Source: Takakia lepidozioides
Lineage: Eukaryota > Streptophyta > Takakiopsida > Takakiales > Takakiaceae
DNA length: 64,000 bases
Assembly: GCA_030704615.1 (NCBI GenBank)
Contig: CM060731.1
Location: forward strand, 7,438,001-7,502,000
Direction: 5' to 3'
The notes under the pieces were generated by a model. The model made no database searches. It was not told the origin of the DNA and saw nothing but the letters and a program-made list of their open reading frames with translations. Positions 10,240 to 21,191 of the stretch are shown here, in pieces (within the stretch, counting starts at the first letter, position 1; each line of letters starts with the position of its first letter). The translations under genes were made by a program, and so were the position numbers.

Positions 10240-12576
10240 TGTGATGGACTAGTGGCAGCCTAGTGATGGACTAGTGGCTGCACTAGTGGTGGCTAGTGGC
10301 AGTCTTGTGGTGGACTAGTGATAGACTAGTGTTTGGTGTGCACATGTGTTGTGTGGTTTTGGACAACGATGTAGTTGTGTAGCGATATGTATGCGCACGA
10401 CAAAGGGTTCGGGCATATGAAAATAATCGGGGGGCTAGAGCCGACGCCGTAACAGTCTGTTGGGAGTTGGGTGAGGGCACTAGGAGTACTGGTAGGTAAG
10501 CCACATATTCGCTTGGTTAGTTGAGTGATGTATTTGTCTAGTACTTTGAGATCCGGTAGGGAGAAGGGAGCGGCGTGAAAAGAGTATTGGACTTGTGGCT
10601 TAAGCACAGAGCCGATGATTGATAGTTTGGGTCTAATGGAGACAGGGGATTTAAGAAGAGCCAGACTTTTGTTAGATAGCTTAGCAAGTGTGGTGGTCTT
10701 CTGCACATGCCAGGTAAATGATGGGAATAGCTGGATGCCTACGTATGTGTAAGGCTCATCGGGTCCCAAAAAGGGGAAGGGGTTGTTTGGGTAATGGATA
10801 TAGAGTTTATAATGGGAAGCAATCTCAGTTTTTGTTAATTTACTGCGGTAGGTTGTTGCGGTAACGACGCACTTATGGAGGCTAAGTTCCATGCCTGACC
10901 ATAAGTTAAAGCGGGATAACTTGCTGACTTGTCGGTTGAGGTGTTGGGGTTTGTGAGCTAGGATAGCTAGGTCGTCAGCGTATGCGGCAGCGGAGATTTC
11001 ACTGAGGGAGGTTTTATAGTGATAGCCGAGATTTCCGCGTGCTAACCATCTTAGTAGAGGTTCTAAAATAATAATTAATAGGTATGGACTGAGGGTGTCA
11101 CCCTGGATGGTACCACGTAGGATAGGAATTAGGGGGGGTAGTACCATAGTATGAGCCGGAATATTCCGTAGTGCTGTTGGTATAAATGTTGCCAATGAGT
11201 TGGATGGCATCGATGGGATAACCGAGGTTCGTCATGATTGCAAGTAGTCTGGCATGGTCTAAGGATCCGAAGGCATTTTTAAAGTCTATATACAAGAGAT
11301 AGATATCTTGTTTAGTGAGCTTGGCATCTTTGAGGGCTGAGAGGACGTATTGTATTTGACGAGTTATATGCGTGGCTCGGAAGCCCTCTTGGGGGTCACT
11401 CAGAATATGGTGTTGTTCTCCGTAATTGGATAGCAGCGTGGTCAGTGTGATGGTAAACAATTTATAGATAGTATTGGCTAGGGCTATGGGTCTGTAGTTA
11501 CCGAGGTTAGTTGGGTCGCCTTTCTTAAATAGAAAGATGGTGCGGCTATGTTTCCAAGTAGGTGGGATACGCTTGAGTTGGTAACATAGTTTGAAAAATT
11601 TGAAGAAGAGGGTATGAAGATGGGGGTTGAGCGCTTGTAATATAGCGTTAGGAATCATATCTGGTCCAGGGGCTTTTGATTTGGGTAGACCTTTAAGGCA
11701 AGAGTCATAGAGATCTAGCGTGAATAGGTCATGTATGCGGTCCGTGGGTATCCCACGTTTGTCTAATGAGAAGCCGTCGAGGTCATGCCATGGGTAATGT
11801 TTGACTTTACATAAACAGTTGGGGTGGTGGTGGTCAGGGTGTAGGCATTTTGTGATAGCGAGCGTATATGAAGCGGATGTTTGTATCCATATTTCTTTGT
11901 TGATATCAGTGGGGCTTGTCAAGAAATGGCCCAATCGATGTTTAAGGCAGTCAATTGGTGGATTGAGCGTAGGGTTAAAGATGGCTTTGTGTGCTATTTT
12001 AGGATGGTCATGTAGGAGCTGGCCAAATGAGGTGATAAACTTTTTGTGGTTATCGCTAGCTTTTTGTTTAATTATAAGATCTGCGGCTTTTTTTGCGTCT
12101 CTTCCTAGCTTGGCGAGGGCAACAACCCATTTTCGGGATGGTACTGTGGTCCATAAGAGGAGGCAAGAGGGCTTGGCATACTGGGAGAGAGTTTAGGCAA
12201 ATAATGCGGGGGTCGCGTCTCCATTCTGTGTGATGATTGTTGGATGGGGTGTCAAGTTATTTTACCACTAGTGTGAAACTAGCTAGGAAATAGCTAGCTT
12301 TTACATATTGACATTTGGGATTGGCTCAAGTGTCAATCCAAGGGTCAAGGCAGATTTAGGCCCTGGAGTGGTTATCTTCACGGCAAGCGCGGGAGGCTCA
12401 TTTTTCTTGAGTTGAGCCTCACCGCGCCTAGCTATGGCGCCGTAGTGTGGATTCCCCATGGCGTGGGGTGCACTTGGCTTGACTTGTATTTGAGTGATGA
12501 GGTTATATATGCATGAGTTTATGCTTCAGCTTTGTGAGCTCGCATGAGCTTGTGCTTGTATTCTTCTTCGTTATCA
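10240..12576 (+). repeat. LTR, subfamily A, split by a LINE fragment (5' LTR of gypsy copy 1)
   Basis: LTR sequence 10240-10402 (starting TGTGATGG) and 12247-12576 (ending TTATCA) matches the two halves of the LTR at 9757-10238. A LINE fragment of about 1.84 kb separates them. Without the insert the LTR is about 493 bp. It stands head to tail with the preceding LTR, with one T between them. Confidence 0.8.
10403..12246 (-). mobile_element. LINE fragment: non-LTR reverse transcriptase domain
   Basis: The minus strand encodes an RT core in two overlapping frames (11934-11098 and 11210-10326). Motifs are 'KSKAPGPDMIPNAILQ', 'NYRPIALANTIYKLFT', 'LLYIDFKNAFGSLDH', 'RGTIQGDTLSPYLL' and the catalytic 'AAAYADDLAILAH'. 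These are typical of LINE reverse transcriptases. The frame changes near 11137 at a run of C, so a one-base indel is likely. Endonuclease and RNase H regions are absent; both ends stop inside coding sequence. It sits exactly within a subfamily A LTR, antisense to it. Confidence 0.9.
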
Positions 12577-15500
12577 CTCGAGAAAGATCAGCTCGAGTCT
12601 GTGAGTGCCATGTTCGAGTTGTTTTGTAGCACTTGTGTTTTCATGAGAAGCGGTTCAGCCTAGAGTGCAGGGATCCGTGCATGAGCCTATCCAAAGTGGA
12701 TAGAGTGCAAAGGCGAACAGGTTGCAGGTTTGCAATGGATAGAGAGGCGGGTAGCCTATGTTGAAGAGCGGCGTTGCATAGCTCAACGCTATGGAAACCA
12801 AGTTTGGGCTTCTAGTATGAAGCGGGGGAGATGCTGGTCTCGAGTGGGTGAACTGGTGGTCGTCTTCTTCAGCTGCAGGCCAAGTTAAGGAGCTACAGCA
12901 ATGTGGAGCTGCGAGGGTGTTAGATGTAAGTCACAGTTATCGGGAGCTCCAACTTCAAGCTCATAAGGAGGTATGAGTGAAGAGAGATGGCTGATTTCTC
13001 TTGTATGCAAGCCAATGCATTTGTGGCTATGTTGAGTTGGGGGTTTCAATTTGAAACTCCAGCAGTATGAGGGCTCTTGCCATGGCAAGAGCGGGGCTGG
13101 AACAAGAGCTAAGAGGTGTGGCAAGGCCATGGAATGTGCACCTAGGGTTTCAGAGCTTGGAAAAAAGTTCTTGCACCACAAGAGGAGTGTCTTGTGGCTG
13201 GAAATGTAAACCTTAGGGTTTCAGGAGCTTGGCAAGGGCTGTGGAATGCTTAGTCTTGTCTTAGAGAGCATCAAGGAGCCAAGGAGCCAAGATAGGGGGC
13301 TGATATCTCTTATGTGAAGAGGTTGCATGTGTGGAGCATGTATTCAGCTCATTGAAGCTTCCATCTTCAAGCTTGGAGGGCAAGCAAGGAAGAGGGAAGG
13401 GCTGACTTCCCTTATGTGAGGGCAATGCATGTGTGGAGCATGCTATCAGCCTGGTGAAGGCTTGCACTTTCAGGTGTGGGAGTGCAAGAAAGGAAGGAAG
13501 GGGCTGGTTTCCCTGTAGGGCATGTGGAGCATGCTTTCAGCCTGCTGAAGCTTGTATTTTCAGGTTTGTGGGTGCAAGAAATGAAGCAAAGGAGCTGATT
13601 CTCTTATGGTGAGAGTGGGGCATGTGTGGAGCATGCCTTCAGCCCATTGAGGCTCTTGTTTTCAAGCTTTAGAGAGCTAGAACGGAAGGTCTAGGGCTGG
13701 TTTCCACTTGGAGTGAAAGAAAAGCACTTGTAGGGCCTATGTGAGTTGGGGTTTCAACTTCAAGCTTGAAGGGAGCGCAACTCTTGAAGAAGCAGGTGTA
13801 GGGGGCTGGAATAGGCTCTAAGACAAATGCTATGGCCAAGGAGAGTGCTTGAATGAGTGCTCACAAGGGCTGGGAACCAGCAGGGCTTGGTTGTTTGCCA
13901 TTGAGTTTAGTAGCGTGTTTGGGGAGGCTAAGTGAGAAAGAAGGCTTGGTTTGTGGCAACCACCTCATGGCTTAGGGCTACTAAGATGGTGTGTGGGAGC
14001 CGAAAGAGCAAGAATACCTTGCTGATTTCCTCACAACCGCCATAGCTCGGTGGAAAGAAGCCTAGAGTCCAAGAGACACAAACCTTAGCTTGGCGTGGCT
14101 AAACCCCTTGGAGAAATGGCTAAACTGCCAGAGCGGCCATGGATGGGGCTGTGACGGGCTGTGAGGGCCTGTGAGGGCCTGTGCTGGTGGCCTTTGGGGC
14201 TGTGACGGGCTGTGAGAGGCTGTGAGAGGCTATGCCCATGGCCTTTGGGGCTGTGATGGGCTGTGAGGGGCTGTGACAAGCCGTGCCTGAGGCCTTTGGG
14301 GTTGTGAGGGGCTGTGTCAGGCCGTGCCTGAGGCCTTTGGGGCTGTGAGGGGCTGTGACAGGCTGTGCCCTGTGGCCTGTGGGGCTGTGATGGGCTGTGA
14401 CAGGCGGTGGCGAGCTGTGATGGGCTGTGATGGGCTGTGACAGGCTGTGGCGGGCTGTGACAGGCTATGCCCAGTGGCCTGTGGGGCTGTGACGGGCTGT
14501 GCGGGGCTGTGTGACAGGCTGTGCCTTGTGGCTTGTGGGGCTGTGACGGCCTGTGACAGGCTGTGGCGAACTGTGACAGGCTGTGATGGGCTGTGGCAGG
14601 CTGTGACAGGCTGTGCCTTGCGGCCTGTGGGGCTGTGACGGGCTGTGACAGGTTGTGGCGAGCTGTGACGGGCTATGAGGGACTGTGACAAGCTGTGCCC
14701 AGTGGCGTGTGGGGCTGTGACGGGCTATGAGGGGCCGTGACAGGCTGTGCCCTGTGCCCTGTGGGGCTGTGACGGGATGTGATGGGATGTGACAGGCTGT
14801 GATGGGCTGTGATGGGCTGTGGCGAGCTGTGACAGGCTGTGCCATGCGGCCTGTGGGGCTGTGATGGGCTATAAGGGGCTGTGACAGGCTGTGGTGAGCT
14901 GTGGCGAGCTATGATGGGCTGTGAGGGGCTGTGACAGGCTGTGGCCTGTGGCCTGTGGGCTGTGAAGGGCTGTGAGGGGCTGTGCCCAGTGGCCTGTGGG
15001 GCTGTGAGGGGCTGTGAGGGGCTGTGGCCTTTGGGGCTGTGACCCCTGTGACCTGTGTTGGGCTGTGACAGGCTGTGCCCTGTGGCCTATGGGGCTGTGA
15101 TAGGTTGTGGCCTTTGGGGCTGTGACCCTGTGACCTTTGTAGGGCTGTGATAGGCTGTGCCTGTGGCCTTTGGGGTTGTGATGGGCTGTGACAGGCTGCG
15201 GCCTGTGGGGCTATGACCCAGTGACCTGTGTAGGGCTGTGACAGGCTGTGGCCTGTGAGCTATGTGGGCCTGTGCTGGTCTGTGGTGGCCCGTGTTGACC
15301 TGTGGACGGCCTGTGCTGACTCGTGGAGGCACTGGTGGACTGCCTAAGGACTGGCATGTGGTCTTGAAGGCCGAATTTTGAAGCTCGTGGAGAGCAGTTT
15401 GAGGAGTATCTTCATGATATTCCCATGGTCATGGAAGTGAGGGAAGAGATGAGAGGAAGAGTGTTGGGATGAGGGCATGCTGGGGTTAGGCATTGCTTTA

Positions 15501-15989
15501 GCTTCTCTTCCTCGTAGTTTCCACCCTCTCATTAGGCCAAGACCTTTCCGTAGGTGGAGGCAAGAGTCAGTCCGGGTTTGGGCTGGGGTGTCCTTGCAGG
15601 AGCAACACCATGGAGTTGTTTTTGGTGTGGGGGAGTTGTCGTTCTGATTTCTTGTGTTTGGATCCCCTCCATACCTGCATGCTTGACTGTGCGCCATGCT
15701 AGTTTTGTGTGGGCGCTTGTTTTTATAGGTGATTGGTCCGGATTTGATCACCGGCCAGTCCTAGAGCATGCTGTCGATGGTGAGGCTGGGGTGATGACCA
15801 GCCAGACCATCATTGTTTCTCCTGTGGTGAGGTTGGAGGTGATGACTAGCCAACCATAGGAGTGCTTGCGGTGGATGCAAGTACAGGTGTAGGCTATGTT
15901 AGGAACTTAGTATTCCAAACCCTAAGCCGCAACAGGTTCTCTACCCGGTTACCTTGTGGAGAGGGGGTTAGGGACATGTTCATGACCGG
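12577..15989 (+). other. Long non-coding leader of gypsy copy 1
   Basis: No convincing gene. The sequence contains loosely repeated GGTTTC/CATGTGTGGAGCATG segments (12.9-13.8 kb), a CTGTG-rich minisatellite (14.1-15.3 kb), and a 3' part related to the leader of copy 2 just before gag. I could not identify a primer binding site for a known tRNA. Confidence 0.55.
14110..15330 (+). repeat. CTGTG-rich degenerate minisatellite
   Basis: About 1.2 kb of short degenerate units such as GGGCTGTGACAGGCTGTG and GTGGCCTGTGGGGCTGTGA. The plus strand is G-rich. Long open frames on both strands here are a consequence of the repeat and not genes. Confidence 0.9.
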
Positions 15990-16963
15990 TTGAGTGTCAA
16001 CACGGAGGTGCCACTAGTTGCTAGGGACAGTGCCGGTTCGAGCACTAGCGATACTAGTGGGTACACGAGACGAGGTGTGCGGTTTAGGCCACCTTCACCT
16101 CCTGTGTCTTCTACGGAAGGTTCTTATTCGGATTGTGAATCAGGAGGACTTATACCGGCGGTGCAAGTTGTTTCTTTGCCATTGTTGTGGGACACAATGG
16201 AGGAGATGTATGGAGCTACCAAGGGGCCACGAAGGTACTCTGGGGCGGTGGGCACCATCGAGTTGGATGATTTTATCCAAGAGTTTGATAGTTGGTGTGA
16301 TTTGCAGCAAATGCGCAATCCACAACTATTTACACCTTTCATGGCATGGAAGGGGCTGTTTCAGCACCTTGAAGGGCCGCCTATGGATGATTACCATGAG
16401 TTCAAGCGGGGGCATGAGGTTGAGATCGAGAGTGGAGGATGTACTGGTCACCTGACTATGTCTCCATCATTAGGGGCACTAGAGCCACGAGGGCAGTGGC
16501 TACACCTGCCGCTGCACCGGCAGCTTCAGCAAGTAGCAGTGGGACTAGTGGGACTGGTGGTACAGTAGCTACGACGTCCACCCAAGCCACTACCGCACCA
16601 GCACTAGTACCCGTGCCTGCCTTCAACCCTGTTGTGGAGTTATTCGAAGAGTTGAGAGGGAACTACCAAGGGGTGAGGACAGAGAAGTTACGGAGCTTGC
16701 AAGAGTTCCAACGGAAGCCGACCGAGAGCTTGAGGGAGGCTTTCACTCGCATGAGGTGCTTGATAAATGTAACCCAAGGGGTTACGGAATCTCAGGCAGT
16801 CCAATTCTGGTATGGGATATTGGACAAGGAGCTGAGGAGAAGGGTGCGGGATGCAACTCTCCTACAAGCGGCCCAAACCCACCTTAGCAAATGTATTTTG
16901 CTGGCAGAGCGGATAGAGCTCAACATGGTGGAGGAACGAGTGGTCATGGTGGGATTTGCTTAG
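15990..16963 (+). pseudogene. Gag capsid region, gypsy copy 1, frameshifted
   Basis: Two overlapping frames (15990-16568 and 16439-16963) together match the gag of copy 2. Recognisable segments are 'GAVGTIELDDFIQEFDSWC', 'FTPFMAWKGLFQHLEG', 'SLQEFQRKPTESLREAFTRM' and 'VQFWYGILDKELRRRV', typical of retrotransposon gag. The frame changes near 16440. The frame then stops at about 16961, just before the zinc-knuckle region. Gag forms the virus-like particle that packages the element RNA in the cytoplasm. Confidence 0.8.
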
Positions 16964-17612
16964 GAGACACCACGGGGGTAGTGGTGCTCCTAGCCAACCA
17001 CTACCTCAACGTGCTCAAGGCAACAAGGGGGCTCAGGTGAAGCTCAGGGAAGGGCAGAGAGGACCTCAGATGCAGGGGTCTCTCCCTTCATTTGCTGGCC
17101 AACAACAGGCGGATGTGGTGTGCTGGACATGTGGAGGACCCCATGTCAAGAAGGATTGCCCAGAGGGAGGCAAAGGGCCGGCACATGCACAGCCTGCACA
17201 GTTGCAGTGTGGGCATTGTGGCAAGCACGGGCATGGAGAGGCCCAGTGTTATGGTTTGCATCCTGAGTTGCACCCAAGCCAGTTCCAAGGGAACAATGGT
17301 GGCCGGGGGCGAGGTGGAGCAGCCCAGAGAGGACGAGGTGGCCAGCCACGAGGTGCAGGCCAAGGGCAAGCTCAACATGGCCAATGACGCGGAGGTCAGG
17401 GTGTTGACCAAGGCATGGCCAACCGGCTTCAGCAGCTAGAGCAGAGGCTCGCTGCCATGGCTACAGCTCAGGTGGTACCGGCTCTAAGGCCGGATGGTCC
17501 ACCTCCTGCTCCTGAGGGAGGAGATATGGGAGGCATGGGATTCATGTGTGGAGCAGCACTACCACTAGTGCAGGTGGAGTCTGCTACAGCCGTGACTCGA
17601 GGAGCAACATGA
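16956..17612 (+). pseudogene. Nucleocapsid zinc knuckles, gypsy copy 1
   Basis: One frame (16956-17387) carries two knuckles: CWTCGGPHVKKDC (CX2CX3HX4C, one residue shorter than usual) and CGHCGKHGHGEAQC (canonical CX2CX4HX4C). An Arg/Gly-rich tail follows. The following stretch to 17612, in another frame, corresponds to the spacer before protease in copy 2 and ends in a stop. These knuckles bind the element RNA. Confidence 0.8.
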
Positions 17613-17770
17613 GTTCCTGAGCCACGAGGTGCAGAGGTGGAGTTGGATCCACAGCGTGGGGAGGCAAGCCGTCAGGCGAGGCTTCCTCAGTCATTCACAT
17701 TGGCGGAGACAGTGTCGACGCCATCCATGGCACCTAGTTCTCGCCCGACTATTACGAGGCGGAGGTTACT

Positions 17771-18743
17771 ATGTCATTGGGGAGAGCTACACGGGTAGCA
17801 CCACTACCTAGTGTTGCCAAGGCTACGGCAGCTAGTGTGCTGCTAGGAGCGGCCACATCTGTGTGCCAGGCTCCATTGTTCTTGGCTACCATGATTGCGA
17901 CGCCGGGGGTAAGACCAGCTGAGGTGTTCAGGCTGGCAGCTACACTCTGTGAGAGTGGGGAGGTTACTTCATCTTCTGCGGAGATAGTGGGAGGTGTAGT
18001 GCCGGAGGGATCCTCGGATTTGAGGGTCAAGATTGCCATGGCGGCGCCATGGCAAGCTGCAGCTGCCAGGTTGATGGAGCTGCCAGCTAGGCCAGCCATT
18101 GAGCGCGCCATGGTGACACCTGGAGTTGTCATGTTAGACAACCAGGATGACATTTTCTATTTGAGTGGACCGGCAGGCAAGAGGTACCGACCACTGCGGG
18201 TCTTGTTGGACTCGGGAGCTCAGCCATTGATGCTGGACAGAGCTACTATTGCAGGCTTGGGCCTCACGGAGGCGGATATGGAGCCTTGTCCTTTCCAGAT
18301 ACAGACGTCTCTGGGAGGATTGGAGCAGGCTCGGGGCATGACACGGCGTGAGTTGGCTATCAGACTATGGCCGGATCACCCTACAGATGGCTCAATGATG
18401 CGAGCCAAGGCCATTGTAATAGACGCGGTCTCATACGATGTCCTGGCTGGTGGGCAGAGTGTTGTACCCCATGGGCTTCACCCTGGATTTTTGGGAGGAG
18501 TCAGCTTCCTATAGGCCTGCATGGCAGTCAGGGGAGGGCCGACATGTGCAGCTCCATGTGACGTTCATAGGAGGAGTTGCGGTTGCCCAGCGAGGCAAGA
18601 TGCCGACACTAGCAGCATTCACAGCGGCAGTGAGTTGGCCTAGAGAGTTGCTTGAGGGCAACGCTCATTCAGAGGATGTGCCACCTCCGGGAGAGCAGGA
18701 TGACATGTATGGTATGGCGGAGTTGCCTACCATGGTTGCTTAG
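17771..18743 (+). pseudogene. Aspartic protease and linker, gypsy copy 1
   Basis: The frame 17771-18514 contains 'RVLLDSGAQPLML', the DSGA active site of retropepsins, followed by the hydrophobic 'IAGLGL' flap-side segment. A small insertion near 18450 shifts the frame. The linker then continues in 18438-18743, 'YPMGFTLDFWEE' onward, and ends in a TAG just before the methyltransferase. In copy 2 the linker and methyltransferase are one uninterrupted frame, so the ancestral polyprotein ran protease-linker-methyltransferase. Confidence 0.8.
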
Positions 18744-18749
18744 ACTCCA

Positions 18750-19970
18750 TTGTGGGGCACGAGCAAGGATTTGCAGCGGGATGCTGATCAACGGGTGCAA
18801 CAAGCCTGGGTGGAGGCTTTTGTACCATCAGGAGAGGAGGAGAGTGCGGGGATTGCACCAGGACCACCTCAGTTGTCTCCATTGGACACCACACCTATTG
18901 TGTGGCAGTATCCGGATGAAGGCATTTGTCTTCTGGACTTGTTTGGCGGGATCAGCACCGGATTGGCTGTTGTGTTACAGGCAGGTGTACGAGTTTGGCG
19001 TTACCTGTATGTGGAGAGGGATGAGACTGCACAACTCATTTCACTTCGCCATATTGCTCAGTTGGTGCAGCGGTACCCTGAGTTGTTGCCGGTGTCTGCA
19101 GTTCGTGGATATCAGCAGGCCTTGCCAGCAGACATTTCGTTGCTGGGGGCGCAGGATTTGGAGCGGGTTGGCTCCATTGATCTGGTAGTGGCAGGATGGC
19201 CCTGCCAAGGGCATTCATCAGCTGGGTATGGCAATGGATTGCAAGACTCGAGGTCGGGTCTGTTTTGGGAGATGGTGCGGGTTTTGCGCCACTTGCAGAT
19301 TCATCAAGCTGTATCTCCAGCATACATCTTGGAGAATGTGCCACTGATGGGCGATTCTCGGGCCAGGGTGATGGCCAGTGTGCATCAAGTCCAGTCGTGG
19401 CTTGGGTCAGCAGTGTTGCTAGATGCAGCTACAGTGGGGTCATGGGCTCATCGTCCACGGCTATGGTGGACTAACTTGATGCCACCCGCACTGCTCAAGC
19501 GTGCATTTGATGGGTGGCAGCGGCCAGCACATCTCACAGTGGATAGCATTCTGGACACAGGGAGGCAGTCTCAGCGTGTGAGACACGATGACCGTTCGCC
19601 TTTGGCAGTGGTCAACAAGGTGGGTCAACCACGAGCAGCATTACCTACACTGCTAAGTTTCCCAGGATCGCATGCTTTCAGGGATAGTGGACCTGGCCTC
19701 TTGTGGGATGCTCAGTTGCAGCAGTTAGTGGAGCCTAATGCTAACAAGCGTGAGTGGACAATGGGTTTTACCACTGGTACCACAGCGGTGTTGTCTCTTT
19801 CTGAGGCATCACGTTGTCAAGTGTTGGGGCAAGCAATGGATCTCAATTGCTTGACCTGGATTATCAGCTTGGCTATGGTGAGCAACGCAGAGTGCGGAGA
19901 GTACACTTCCCTCGATGGTCTCTCTGCCTACCGAGACGGTACAGGCAGTGAGGTGGGGGTGAGCATGTGA
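18750..19970 (+). CDS. Retrotransposon-borne C5 cytosine DNA methyltransferase (DNMT3-type)
   Basis: An open frame of 406 residues transfers methyl groups from SAM to cytosine, by family. Motifs in order: I 'LLDLFGGISTGL' (about 61-72); II 'YLYVERDE' (86-92); IV 'VAGWPCQGHSS' with catalytic Cys152; VI 'YILENVPL' (192-199); VIII 'HRPRLWWTNL' (234-243); IX-like 'AALPTLLSFPGSHAF'; X 'CQVLGQAMDLNCLTW' (356-370). The FWxN-like pattern after motif VIII and the compact size favour DNMT3/DRM over DNMT1. It lies between protease and RT in the same frame as the linker, but a TAG at about 18741 separates them, so the ATG at 18750 may be fortuitous. No inactivating change is visible in the catalytic motifs. 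Enzyme activity is inferred. Confidence 0.9.
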   Translation: MWGTSKDLQRDADQRVQQAWVEAFVPSGEEESAGIAPGPPQLSPLDTTPIVWQYPDEGICLLDLFGGISTGLAVVLQAGVRVWRYLYVERDETAQLISLRHIAQLVQRYPELLPVSAVRGYQQALPADISLLGAQDLERVGSIDLVVAGWPCQGHSSAGYGNGLQDSRSGLFWEMVRVLRHLQIHQAVSPAYILENVPLMGDSRARVMASVHQVQSWLGSAVLLDAATVGSWAHRPRLWWTNLMPPALLKRAFDGWQRPAHLTVDSILDTGRQSQRVRHDDRSPLAVVNKVGQPRAALPTLLSFPGSHAFRDSGPGLLWDAQLQQLVEPNANKREWTMGFTTGTTAVLSLSEASRCQVLGQAMDLNCLTWIISLAMVSNAECGEYTSLDGLSAYRDGTGSEVGVSM

Positions 19971-20229
19971 GGACCACGGGGTGCATGCATCTGGCACACG
20001 TGGGAGGTGCTCGAGGTTCAGAGGGGAGTTGGCAGCCAAGGTGGCGATGAAAGATGAGGTTGGGGATTTTCTCGGGTGGAGGAAAGTCCTTGAGGATGAG
20101 ATGATGGGCAAGATGAGGCCTTGTCACTGACTGAGCAGGTAGGGAGTACTGCTCAAGAGGTTGCAACATAGCAACCACTGGACGCGTCCTCGACCTCTAA
20201 GCCCACTGGACTTAGGGTTGCAGTTACGG

Positions 20230-21140
20230 AGGACAATTGGGAGCCTGACATTGGACCCATTGTCACCGGAGGAGAGAGACGACGTATACGGCAGTTCCTG
20301 AGGGCTTATAGGAATTGCTTGCCTTCAGTTTGAAGGACTTGGGACACGGAAGGGTCAAGAGATCCATATTGAGTTGGCCACTGACACGCCAATCTTTCGG
20401 AGACCCTATAGATACAGTGACATGGAGGGGTCTTTGATTCAGATGAGGACTCAAGATCTCTGGGAGGCTGGTTTGGTGGAGCTCTTGATGGAGAGTATGC
20501 TTCAGCCACAGTGATGCCAGCCAAGAAGGATGTCTATGGCAATGGACGGAGAGACGTATGTGCGGTGATTACCGGCCTGTAAATCGTCAGACCAAGTCGA
20601 TAAGTATGCCATGCCAACAAGAGGAGATCTTTGATGCCATCGGGCATGCTAAGGTCTTTAGCACTTTGGATTTACGATCGGATGTTACCAGTTGCCAATC
20701 AAGGAGGCGGAACAAGCAGAAGACGGCATTCTGGGGGATCAATGAGCATGTCAAGGATTGCCTATATCAGTGGCCGGTTCTTACCATGTGGGCTTCTTTA
20801 AGAATGCTCCTGCAGAGTTCAAAGAGGTCATGGATAGGACTAGCAGGGGTGTGGACTTTGCTCGGTGCTACATAGATGACACATCATCATCTTTAGTGTT
20901 ACGATGGAGGAGCTGGAGAGACACTTCAGGTGGTTATTGGAGCGCTTAAGAAGCGACGGATTGAAGTTGCATCCGGGGAAGTGCAAGTTTTTCCACAACC
21001 AGATTGGTATCTGTCACCTGATATATCCTAGAGGATTGGGGGTATACAGCAGACTAAGGTAGAGGCCATTGCCAAATTCCACGCCCCACGGATGTGAGCC
21101 GAGTTCGAGCTTTCATGGGGTTGGCCAATACTAGTGACGG
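20230..21140 (+). pseudogene. Gypsy reverse transcriptase, copy 1, decayed
   Basis: Pieces in several frames match copy 2: 'MCGDYRPVNRQTKS', 'EEIFDAIGHAKVFSTLDLRS' and the active site 'CYIDD'. At least four indels disrupt it. The catalytic YIDD itself is intact here, while copy 2 reads YSDD. Confidence 0.85.
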
Positions 21141-21191
21141 ATTGTCAAGGGATTTAGTACCATTGCAAAGGCTCTAACCAAGCTGACCAAG

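Noticed and set aside
14110-15330. Open frames rich in HSPSQPVTA-like repeats
   Set aside because: Produced by the CTGTG minisatellite; no independent sign of coding.
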